NCBI RefSeq assembly: GCF_030848805.1
Contig: NC_092367.1
Span: forward strand, 15,185,692-15,249,691
Source of the DNA: Temnothorax longispinosus
Taxonomy: Eukaryota > Arthropoda > Insecta > Hymenoptera > Formicidae
DNA: 64,000 bases
Reading direction: 5' to 3'
Shown here: positions 35,601 through 47,900 of the stretch, piece by piece
Layout: each line of letters opens with the position of its first letter
How positions within the stretch are numbered: the first letter of the stretch is position 1
The notes under the pieces: model-generated
Seen by the model: only the letters and a program-made list of their open reading frames with translations
Databases searched by the model: none
Told to the model about the DNA's origin: nothing
Translations under genes and position numbers: made by a program

Positions 35601-38600
35601 TTATCTCAGTGTTGAAAATTACGTGACGATACGCGGATTATTTTACGCGGAAAAAAAAAACAAGAGATTTCGTCGTTTTTACGGGAGGAATACAGGCGTA
35701 AAAATCGCGGAGGCGAGTAGAAACTCGTAATTGACCCGTGTGAAATCCAATCCGGAAGATGGTCTTCATCCTTCAGAGATCCCGAGCAAGAAAATGTGTG
35801 TGTGTGTGTGTGTGTGTGGAAGGTTGTCAACCAAGAATCGTAAGACGATCCAGGCGCGGAAGAGAAACGGCGGGTATTGCTCGCAAACGAGTTTCGAGGC
35901 TCGAGGGCGAAAGCACCCCGGGTAAAACAATCCATCTCGTGTCTCGGCGTTGACACTTTATTATACGGGACGCCACCGAATTAATCCCTTTATCATCTTA
36001 GCGGAAATCATCTTAGCCGCGTCATCGTTTAAATCGACGAGTGAAAATATATAAGCAACAAAAAACCTCTTTCCAATTAACTTTAACAGAATTCATTCAA
36101 ACGGAAATTTAATTTCAGGTTTAATTACTAAAAATGATGAAAAATAAAGTCCCCTTCATTATTTTAGCGACATTTTCTACGAACAAAACAGAAAAGTTGG
36201 ACATTCTATATACAATCTCGTGTTAATCCAACGCTGGGAAATTTCAACGTACAAATTACAACGCGAATTTCAGCGAATAGAAAATATTGTGACGGTTACC
36301 CGTTTGCAAAATAGATTAACCAAAGAGAGTTGCAAACGCTTTACTACAATTGCTTTCTACAAGTAAAATTAATTTTGTTGTTACTTGGAATTAATTAACA
36401 CTCCTCCAAGAGAGAAGTCTAACAGGGCTGGAAATTCGCGTCAATGCTTTCGACGAAAACGTGCTATGCTAATGACTTCCCGGTGCATAAAGCGAGTATA
36501 TTTCCTCGTTTCGTTATCGCGTCGCTAGACGACGACGCAGCATAACGAATTACTAACGAATACACGGCACTGCAGTCAAATGCGTTTCGGACAAAGTTAA
36601 CGCTTCCGATTCCTTTTCTACGAAGAAGCTACTTTGTTAGAAAGTAGAGACCTTCTGACAATTAGACGTCGGATCGATTCATCCCGATGCGATGTAAGAA
36701 AGCGGCTGCTCCTTGTAATGTTCTTTTATACTTTCTTGCTTTCTGTTTGCGTGTGCTCTTGTTTCTTTACTATAAACAATTCAATGCTGTAACTTGACAC
36801 ATCAGCATCTAAACCTTGTACATATTTGTACATTTTTTTAAATTCCTGCTTGTAAAATAAAACTAAAATAACAGAAATATTACGAAAAAAAGTGAGTAGT
36901 GGTCAGCACGTTAATACAAGTAGACAATAAATATCCAAGCGGGCGTATTCCGGTATCCTACACTGAGGAAAAATGTTAACTTGACTAAAATTTTCAACCA
37001 ATTATTTTTTTCATTGAAATATTTATGTATTTAAATTAAATACGACATATTAAATCTAACATGACGTAATTTGACTAAAATACTTAAATATTTCAATTAA
37101 AAAAATAATAATTAGTTGAAAATTTTAGTCAAGTTAACAACATTTTTTTCTCAGTGATAAGTAAGTAGGAGAACGTTCGTAGGAGAACGTTCCAGAATAA
37201 AGAATAACTCACGTAAGGATGAAATCATCGTTACATGTAATTATGCAAAATTACTTGTTTATCGATTCCCGCCCATCGCAATTCTCGGAGCGCGACCCCC
37301 TTTGGACGCGCGCGAGCGCCGGTTACTCAACGGCGTATAATTTTCTCCGACACCTTTCCGGACTCCTCGACTGTGTATGGAGAACAGGAAACATCGCGAC
37401 GGTTTGCGGTTGCACCGACACGGAAAAAGGAGCGGAATGTACTCGGCTTGCTACGTTCGTACGGAGAGAAGGAAGGCGACACCAGATTCGTCAGTCCTCA
37501 ACGCGTCTCCGTCTTTCGGTTTTATTGAATTGGTTGATCGAAATGGAAAGCCCCGAGCAATTGCAAAATTCGAGATTAATACCGCGATGACTGTAAAAAG
37601 CAGAATCAACCAAATAATTAATGTGTCGTACAAGTGAATTTTAATTTAACACGCATATGATGCAATTAAATATCTAAATACTATATTTTTAATGTAATAA
37701 AAATATTTATATATCATGTTACCATAAATATTAAAAAAAAATAAAACAATGCTGGCATATTATATTCGTTTAAAATAAACATGTTTATCTAAACGGATGT
37801 CCATTAGCTGCAGCAGTGCGATGAAAGATAGATAGGTATCTGACAAAATAGCATGACAAAACTATTAGAGATTCAATACACGCAGACTGATTATCCTAAA
37901 TAGCCGGCAAGAACCATTAGCATAAATACTACTTTGTGAGCTAGCTTTCTACCTATACGTAATATAGACATCACAATCTCGCGATCTTTAGCTTTCTTCA
38001 CTCTAAATATTACCAAAACTTGATCGCTGTACACCAGATTGTCAAATTCGACTTTTAAACTCTAAACTAATACCATCTTAACAAAAACAAATATATCTTT
38101 GCGATAAATAGATATAGTATTCATACATAAAATTATATATAAAATCTAAAATTATGTTAATTTCAATTAACTTGGAAAAAATAAAAAAAATATGCAAAAG
38201 ACTTTACGGCGATTATCTTCATGATTCTGCCCACTTTGAGAATTGATTTACTCCGGTATTAGACCGGCAACAAGAATGTGCGATAAACCTGACGTATCGT
38301 CACGATATAGAGCCCGCACTATTCAGTACGGAAGCTTGCGATAGTGCCAACCGCCTGAAATACGATATTGCGAATTCGTGCGAGAAAACACGTGCGCGAG
38401 CCGCCGCGAAATTAAATTTCGAGCAACGTACGAGCAGGAATTCGATTCTTTCGGACGTAAATTAACTTTCCCAAATGAACGAACAAATACGCCAAGTTCT
38501 CACGAATCATCGCAGTTGATGAATCGTTCATTGTGAGATCGGATCAGGGATGAAAAGCACACGTCAGCGCAAAATATGCATATGCGATAAACAATCAAGA

Positions 38601-41600
38601 TAGACGCGGAAGGAATCGAGAACAGCATTATTTAAAATAAAGCAAATGTAGCAATAAAATGTAAATTACCGATGTACATTCATATGAGAGGAATTAACGT
38701 TTAAAGATCGTTGAACAATACCTTCTCGTAAATTTTTACGTTTACCTTCATATTAAAATTTTCTATTATTATTTTATATCAAGCTGTTAATTATTTCGTC
38801 AATACGACACATCTATTTATTCAAAAAAATTTATTTATTCTTTAATACGCCTATAAATTCTTATTGGACTTGAAGATAGAGAAACGATGTGTGAGGGAAA
38901 CGTCGAAACGTTATATTTGTGAGCAATGCATTGTCGTCAACAGGCAGTTTATCGTAATATCGAATCATGCAAAAGTTATGCGGCAGTTCAAAGCGCGAGA
39001 GATCCGCCCAAACAGCTCCGCAAGTTCGCTTCATCAAGACCACAGAGTCGACTCAATTAACCTTATTACAGTTTAATCGCGAGCGCGACAGCTAGCATCA
39101 ATTTATCATCCGAAAATAACTCAATTGTTTATCGATTCGCGTGGCGACAACGAAAATCAGCATCATTCTGATGCGCTTCACAATTTCGCAGCAAGGATCT
39201 GAGAAAGGGGAAAAAGCCATTAAAAAAAACATCGAAAACTGCTAATTGATTTTTTAATTTAAAAAAATGAGGCACAAGTTTTCACGGTCGCATTCCCTCG
39301 ACGAGATTACAGGTGAAGAGGCAATTAGAATATGTACGTCTATGACCTTTTGAGATTATCAGCCTTAATAGGCGGCTCCATGCAAAAGAAAGAGAACTAT
39401 TTCTCAGTTCAACCTAGCGCTCAATTCTTCCGTGAAACGGAACAGGAGATATAAAAATAGATATAAAAAATTCGGTGGAGCAGTCGTGGGGTAGCAACCT
39501 AAGTGCTGGCGTGAGAACAAAGGATCCCGAGACATAAGAAATTCCTGCCGTTTCATTTCATTTCAATTCCGTCGAAAAAAAAATCGAAATCGCTACGACA
39601 AATAAACGCCTTATCATTGTCTTTTTCTGACCAATTTGTGTCAAGGTGAGCCGAATCTCAATCGGGACGTTCAGTTAGCTAAAACTGAAAAAATGTTTTC
39701 CATCAGGGCACGTTTCGCACATACATAAAACATACAGAAAACTGAATACTAAATTCAACGAAATTTCGCAAAAGACACAAATACAATTAATAATTAATGC
39801 ATCATGTGAAGTAAAATGAGATGATTGCACTATGTTCAACAATGCTGAAAGAGGTCATAAGAGGTCGTGTTTAATTTAATGTTGGCGAGCCTAATGCTAA
39901 CTTGATCCTTGTTCTTTGTTATCTTATTGCTATCGCCACGTGCGATATCGCACATTTTGCTTCGTGCCTGTTCGTGCAGAACAGAAGACGAGATATTCCA
40001 GAGATCCATGAAAGAAGGAGAAATGGTATATAAAAGGTAATTTTTCGAAATTTTAATATAGTCTTTTCTTCCTAGTGACTCCCTAAGCAAGAACGCAAGA
40101 TGAAGGGTTACATCTGCGCGATTTTGTTGATCTGCGGCGGGATGGCTTACTCTGCAGCTTACTCTGAGAAAGCACGAGGTATGTTGCATAATTATCCGAT
40201 TAGGAGATTATCGCTGAGGAAAAGACATTGTTACGTCCGGACACCGTAAAACAAATGTGTATAGAATAATTTAGCCAATTTATAAACGACACGATATTGC
40301 CATTAGTACTTTCTCAAAAGACTTGCTACATGGAGAGAATTTTCTCTTAAAATTTGCCCTGAAATCATGGTAGTTATGGGACAACATGTACCACCAAGAA
40401 TTTTATACGAGCTATTCTGATTAATATCTACCATAATACAAAATATTAATATCTATTACATTAAAACATAAAACATGTTTAATTTTACTAAAATATATCT
40501 AGGAAATTTCAATTGTTTTTCAAAATTTACCAATCTACTTGGTAATTTTTATCACGTTGTTTATAAAATGTCTTTTGTATATTTTAAAAATTCTTTGGTT
40601 GCCAAGTTGTCCTAAGTTTGTAGTGAATTTAAGGGTAAAATATAACAAAAAATTCTCTCCGTGTACTTATCGTACACGTGCACACATTATGTGCAACCTC
40701 AATATTTCGATGACAGATTCATTAGCAGATTTGCAAATTAGACGACTAGGATCATTCCGAAACCCATGTAGCTACTTATTAGCTAATAATAACGCGGAAA
40801 TAAATAAAAAATTTTGAATCATATTTTTCGGACAGTACTTTCGGATTTTACCACACAGATATGCTTTTAGATGGCTACTGCCTTTTTGGAAACGGTTTGG
40901 TCAGTGTGGGTATACACACGACTACCCCGTGCATGTCGTTGGTTTGTGACCCGAACGGTGAAATAACTATGGCTGAGTAAGTCAAAGCATCGTATAATTA
41001 TATATCTGACTTAACTAGATATAAGATTTCACGTATCTCGGGAAATTTTATTTAAAGAACAAAAAAAATTTCGTCTTTCATGTAAATGACGGCTTTTGAT
41101 GCCTAATCTTGTAATCGAGAAAACTGGCTGGCACACAATGATCTTTTGATTATTCCGATCCTCGCTTTAATGCAAATTAATTAATCTTCACGGGGCGTAA
41201 GCAATGACAATAATATGTGATTAGACACCTAAATTATAAATTAACAAAGAAAAAGGTGCTTAATTTATGCAAGAAACAATATATTTTTCGGATGATGCTG
41301 AAGCTTAATTTACCGAACTTTCAAATTCGTAAACGGTTACAAGAAAAAAAATTAAAGAAAAAACTTTAGAAATTAAAAAAAAAATAGTTTTATTATATTT
41401 TGACTCTGTGTCTCAGAGAAAGAGCACATGATTTCTGGGACACAATGTATTGTAAAGTTAACGGCTTTAAATGAAATATATCGCGAGAAAGAATTTTATA
41501 ATAAAAAAAATCTCATATTATTTCACATTTCTGACAATAAGTATCTTTCTTTTTTGATTGATATATTTTAAATAATTAATAGCACACTCCGTATTTCGCA

Positions 41601-41941
41601 ATGGAATTTGCACAACTGCAAGATTCCATCGCGTTTTCAATGCTAATGTAAATTTTCTATCCATTTATTCCATTTCTTTCCAGTTGCCCGTTAGTGGCTT
41701 GTAGTCCTGGGAAAAAAGTTGTTGGTATGACGCCTGAAAGATCAGACAAATCTTTTCCAGATTGCTGTCCACAACCGATTTGTAAGAGTAGACATGAATT
41801 AGAAATGGACCGAGAAGCCGCTGGTATACCATACTATTTGCCACAGATAAGATTCGAGTAACGCGCCATTCTCTACCTCTACTTATTAGCTAATAATAAA
41901 GCGGAAATAAATAAAAACTTTCGAATCATATTTTTCGGACA

Positions 41942-41988
<47 letters not shown>

Positions 41989-44900
41989 GTCAGAAATAAA
42001 TTTTTCTTGTCATAATTCGTCAGAATATTCTACCATTCCATTCTCCACTTCCCTATCGTTTATCGAGACTGGATAAAGAATTTATCCGTCTTTCGCGCGA
42101 TAACGTGCAACCGAGTTTATCCGGATACGTATTCTCTGTAACTCACTATGCTTAGTTCAATTCCGTTGTACAAAAACACAAAAATCACTTCCCTCTCGAG
42201 CAATCTTCACTTTCCCGTAAATTTCAAGCTGAATGAAGAAGCATACTGCCGCAAAGTTACAAAGTTGATAAACTATCGAAGAGATTACGATAACCGGAGG
42301 CGACAGGAAAACGTTAAAAGCCAGTCCTCCATCATCTGGGTCGCGCAAAGACATTTGTTCAAACACGTTTACTCCTCGACAAACAAAATTCGCAGTTTTT
42401 ACCCCCCCTCTCCTCCTCCCTCTTTTTCTCCTACTTTCTGAGAGAGAAGCGACGCTTTTCCTCTATATTTCAATGCCCGCTTCATCTCTTATCGCTCATG
42501 TCGTCGCTTTTTTGTCTAGAGCGACTTCGATCAATACCCAGACGACACAATGAACCTGACCACCGTCGGGCAAACACACGTGAATTGCGCGTATACGCTA
42601 TTCGTACGATATAACGAGAGAACGCTGATCGGAGTAGAGGCAAAGATGTAAATTCTTCCCTATTTCTTTTGAAATAAAGTATCTCACGGAGAAACAAATA
42701 TAATCAAAGATGTAAACATTAAATTCATTAGCATAAATACACACGCGTCATCCTTATAACGGTAAAAATTCTTTACATAAATCAATGAAGCAATTAAATT
42801 CTCCTGATAAATATTGTGATTGAACCAGCAATATCAAGAGACACGGTAGTGTCTCGCGCCAAGTACACGCGGAGCGAGACCGACCGTGACTCTTTTACGC
42901 GACGCGACGGGTTGCGAGTACCCGAGATGTTGAGATCTCGATAACGAGTGAACGGATCAAGTTCTAAGTAGGCTTGATCGATAGCTTGGGGTCCAATTAG
43001 GGGGGGGGTTTCTCTCATAATATTCCGCTACGTGCCCTACGAGCGGAGATATTGCGACGCAAAGTCCAAATGTGAAAATTTATTTACATATACGCCGAGT
43101 TCTCACAAATCATCGCAGTTGATGAATCGTTCATTGTGAGGTCGAATCGGGGATGAAAAGCACACGTCAGCGCAAAATATGCATATGTGATAAACAATCA
43201 AGATAGACGGCGGAAGGAATCGAGAACAGCATTATTTAAAATAAAGCGATTGTAGCAATAAAATGTAAATCACCGATGCACACTCTACCGGCAGGAATGC
43301 CTGGACATAATACATATACATATACGTGTACATATGTCATATTGTCATATACATATCAAAATGTCCAGGCATTCCTGCCGGTCAGTGTACATTCATATGA
43401 GAAGAATTAACGTTTAAAGATCGTTGAACAATACCTTCTCGTAAATTTTTACCTTCATATTAAAATTTTCTATTATTATTTTATATCAAGCTGTTAATTA
43501 TTTCGTCATACGACAATCGTGTCATCTATTTATTCGAAACCATTTATTTATTCTTTAATGCGCCTATAAATTCTTATCGGACCGTTTTCCTAAGAGATAT
43601 GAAGATAGAGAAACGATGTGTGAGGGAAATGTCGAAACGTTACATTTGTGAGCAATGCATTGTCGTCAACAGGCAGTTTATCATAATATCGAATCATGCA
43701 AAAGTTATGCGGCAGTTCAAAGCGCGAGAGATCCGCCCAAACAGCTCCGCAAGTTCGCTTCATCAAGACCACAGACTCGACTCAATTAACCTTATTACAG
43801 TTTAATCACGAGCGCGACAGCTAGCATCAATGTATCAACCGAAAATAACTCTCGATTGTTTATCGACTTGCATAGCGACAACGAAAATCAGCATCATTCT
43901 GATGCGCTTCACAATAATTTCACAGCAAGGATCTGAGAAAGGGGAAAAAAGCATTAAAAAACATCGAAAACTGCTAATTGATTTTTTAATCTAAAAATGA
44001 GGCACAAGTTTTCAGGTCGCATTCCCTCGACGAGATTACAGGTGAAGAGGCAATTAGAATATGTACGTCTATGACCTTTTGAGATTATCAATCTTAATAG
44101 GCTCCATGCAAAAGAAAGAGAACTATTTCTCAGTTCAACCTAGCGCTCAATTCTTCCGTGAAACGGAACAGGAGATATAAAAATAGACATAAGAAATTCG
44201 GTGGAGCAGTCGTGGGGTAGCAACCTAAGTACTAGGCGTGAGAGCAAAGAATCCCAAGACATAAGAAATTCCTGCCGTTTCATTTCAATTCCGTCGAAAA
44301 AGAATCGCTACGACAAATAAACGCCTTATCATTGTTTTTTTCTGACCAATTTGTGTCAAGGTGAGCCGAATCTCAATCGGGACGTTCAGTTAGCTAAAAC
44401 TGAAAAAATGTTTTCCATCAGGGCACGTTTCGCACATACATAAAACATACAGAAAACTGAATACTAAATTCAGCGAAATTTCGCAAAAGACACAAATATA
44501 ATTAATAATTAATGCATCATGTGAAGTAAAATGAGATAATTGCACTATGTTCAACGATGCTGAAAAGAGGTCATAAGAGGTCGTGTTTAATTTAATGTCG
44601 GCGAGCCTAATGCTAACTTGATCCTTGTTCTTTGTTGTCTTATTGCTATCGCCACGTGCGATATCGCACATTTTGCTTCGTGCCTGTTCGTGCAGAACAG
44701 AAGACGAGATATTCCCCTCCAGAGATCCATGAAAGAAGGAGAAACGGTATATAAAAGGTGATTTTTCGAAATTTTAATATAGTCTTTTCTTCCTAGTGAC
44801 TCCCTAAGCAAGAAAGCAAGATGAAGGATTACATCTGCGCAATTTTGTTGATCTGCGGCGGGATGGCTTACTCTGAGAAAGTACGAGGTATGTTGCATAT

Positions 44901-47900
44901 ATAATTATCCGATTGGGAGATTATCGCTGAGGAAGAGACATTGTTACGTCCGGATACTGTAAAACAAACGTGTATAGAATAATTTAGCCAATTTATAAAC
45001 GACACGATATTGCCATTAGTACTTTCTCAAAAGACTTGCTATATGGAAAGAATTTTCTCTTAAAATTTGCCCTGAAATCATGGTAGTTATAGGACAACAT
45101 GTACCACCAAGAATTTTATCCGAGCTATTCTGATTAGTGATTAATATTCACCATAATAAAAAATATTAATATCTGTTACATTAAAATATAAAATATGTTT
45201 GATTTTTTTTCTAAATATTACTAAAATATATCTAAGAAATCTCAATAATTTTTCAAAATTTACCAATCTGCTTGGTAATTTTTATCACGTTGTTTGTAAA
45301 ATGTCTTTTGTATATTTTAAAATTTTCTTGGTTGCTAAGTTGTCCCAAGTTTGTAGTCAATTTAAGGGTAAAATATAACAAAAAATTCTCTCCGTGTACT
45401 TATCGTACACGTGCACACATTATGTGCAACCTCAATGTTTCAATGACAGATTCATTAGCAGATTTGCGAATTAGACGACTAGGATCATTCCGAAACCTAT
45501 GTAGCTACTTATTAGCTAATAATAACGCGTAAATAAATAAAAAAATTTGAATCATATTTTTCGGACAGTACTTTCGGATTTTGCCACACAGATATGCTTT
45601 TAGATGGCTGCCTTTTTGGAAGCGATGTGTTCAGTGTGGGTATACACACTATACACACGACTACCCCGTGCAGATTGTTGGCTTGTAAACCAAACGGTCA
45701 AATAATTACGGCCTCGTAAGTCAAAGCATCGTATAATTATATATCTGACTTAACTTAACTAGATATAAGATTTCACGTATCTCGGAAAATTCTATTTAAA
45801 GAATAACAAAAATTTCGTCTTTCACGTAAATGACAGCTTTTGATGCCTAATCTTGTAATCGAAAAAACTGGCTGGTACACAACGATCTTTTGATTATTCC
45901 GATCCTCGCTTTAATGCAAATTAATTAATCTTCACGGGGCGTAAGCAGTGACAATAATATGTGATTAGACACCTAAATTATAAATTAACAGAAGAAAATG
46001 TGCTTAATTTATGCAAGGAACAATAAATTTTTCGGGTAATGCTGAAGCTTAATTTATCGAACTTTCGAATTCGTAAACGGTTACAAGAAAAAAAAATTAG
46101 AGAAAAAACTTTAGAAATTAAAAAAAAAATAGTTTTATTATATTTTGACTCTGTGTCTCAGAGAAAGTACATGATTTCTGGGACACGATGTATTGTAAAG
46201 TTAACGGCTTTAAATGAAATATATCGCGAGAAAGCATTTTATAATAAAAAAATCTCATATTATTTCACATTTCTGACAATAAGTATCTTTCTTTTTTGAT
46301 TGATACGTTTTAAATAATTAACAGCACACACTCCGTATTTCGCAATGGAATTTGCACAACTGCAAGATTCCATCGTGTTTTCAATGCTAATGTAAATTTT
46401 CTATCCATTTATTCCATTTCTTTCCAGATGCCCGTTAGTGGCTTGTAATGATGAGAAAGAAGTTATTGGTATAATAGCTGCAAGATCAGACAAACCTTAT
46501 CCAGATTGCTGTATAAAACCGATTTGTAAGGGTACACATTACCTTGAAGTCGATGACAAACCATACCATTTTCCAGAGATAGGATTCGAGTAACGCGCCA
46601 TTCTCTACCTCTACTTATTAGCTAATAATAAAGCGGAAATAAATAAAAACTTTCGAGTCATATTTTTCGGACAGATAAGGAGAGAGAGAGAGAGAGAGAG
46701 AAATATTGTCAGAAATAAATTTTTCTTGTCATAATTCGTCAGAATATTCTACCATTCCATTCTCCACTTCCCTATCGTTTATCGAGACTGGATAAAGAAT
46801 TTATCCGCCTTTCGCGCGATAACGTGCAACCGAGTTTATATGGATACGTATTCTCTGTATAACTCCACTATGCTTAGTACAATTCCGTTGTACAAAAACA
46901 CAAAAATCACTTCCCTCTCGAGCAATCTTCACTTTCCCGTAAATTTCAAGCTGAATGAAGAACCATATACTGCCGCAAAGTTACAAAGTTGATAAACTAT
47001 CGGAGGGATTACGATAACCGGAGGCGACAGGAAAACGTTAAAAGCCAGTCCTCCATCATCTGGGTCGCGCCAAGACATTTGTTCAAACACGTTTACTCCT
47101 CGGCAAACACAATTCGCAGTTTTTACCCCCCCCCTCCTCCTCCCTCTTTTTTCTCCTACTTTCTGAGAGAACGCGACGCTTTTCCTCTATATTTCAATGC
47201 CCGCTTCATCTCTTATCGTTCATGTCGTCGCTTTTCTTGTCTAGAGCGACTTCGATCAATACCCAGGCGACACAATGAGCCTGACCACCGTCGGGCAAAC
47301 ACGCGTGAATTGCGCGTATATACGCTATTCGTACGATATAACGAGAGAACGCTGATCGGAGTATATAGAGGCAGAAATGTAAATTCTTCTCTATTTCTTT
47401 TGAAATAAAGATATTTGTATCTCACGGAGAAACAGATATAATGAGAGATGTAAACATTAAATTCATTAGCATAAATACACGTCATAAATACGCGTCATCC
47501 TTATAACGGTAAAAGTTCTTTACATAAATCAATGGAGCAATTAAATTCTCCTGATAAATATTGTGATTGAACCAGCAATATATATTTTTCAGAGATAAAA
47601 GCTAACTTATCACTACTAAAAATAAGGCCGAGTCGAACGTGTTTTTCTAACGTTGCTCTTTTCAGGCGTACACAACTCGCTGGAGCGAAAAGAAAAGAGG
47701 GAATTCAGTACGCTCAAGGTTTTAGGATAGGAAAAAGCGACGAGGGTATTCACTTACCAATACATCGTAGCAGATCTCGCGCAATTCCTTCTCGACCTTT
47801 TCCCGGTATTCCTTGGCCATCTGCTGTTTGCGTTCGGAGCCTTCGGTCTTCTGCTCGATGGAGGAGATTACCCGCCACGAGCTACGTCTCGCCCCTACGA

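Larger units (their letters stand above)
32836..38486. other. 14-3-3 zeta intron 2, unique part
   Basis: No gene recognised. It holds a TG repeat (35795-35818), a palindromic MITE (36961-37156), and AT-rich and CpG-rich patches. Open frames around 34.5 kb and 37.2-37.6 kb lack family resemblance. Confidence 0.55.
38487..42834 (+). repeat. 4.35-kb tandem segmental duplication, copy 1
   Basis: Aligns by eye end to end with 43090-47581, from ATACGCC at the left to GCAATAT at the right, with mostly single-base differences and small indels. It carries one SVWC gene with its upstream and downstream DNA, and lies within 14-3-3 zeta intron 2. Confidence 0.93.
43090..47581 (+). repeat. 4.49-kb tandem segmental duplication, copy 2
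   Basis: Direct-orientation homologue of 38487-42834. Differs by a 107-bp MITE (43281-43387), a shorter GA tract, and many changes in the coding exons. Confidence 0.93.

Noticed and set aside
38861..39076. Open frames on both strands conserved in the two duplicates (also 43590-43805)
   Set aside because: The duplication is recent, so open frames persist by default; no start context, splice pattern or domain supports a gene.
40539..40817. 92-residue frame within SVWC intron 1 (and its counterpart at 45272)
   Set aside because: It lies between a good donor and acceptor of the SVWC gene and has no family resemblance.
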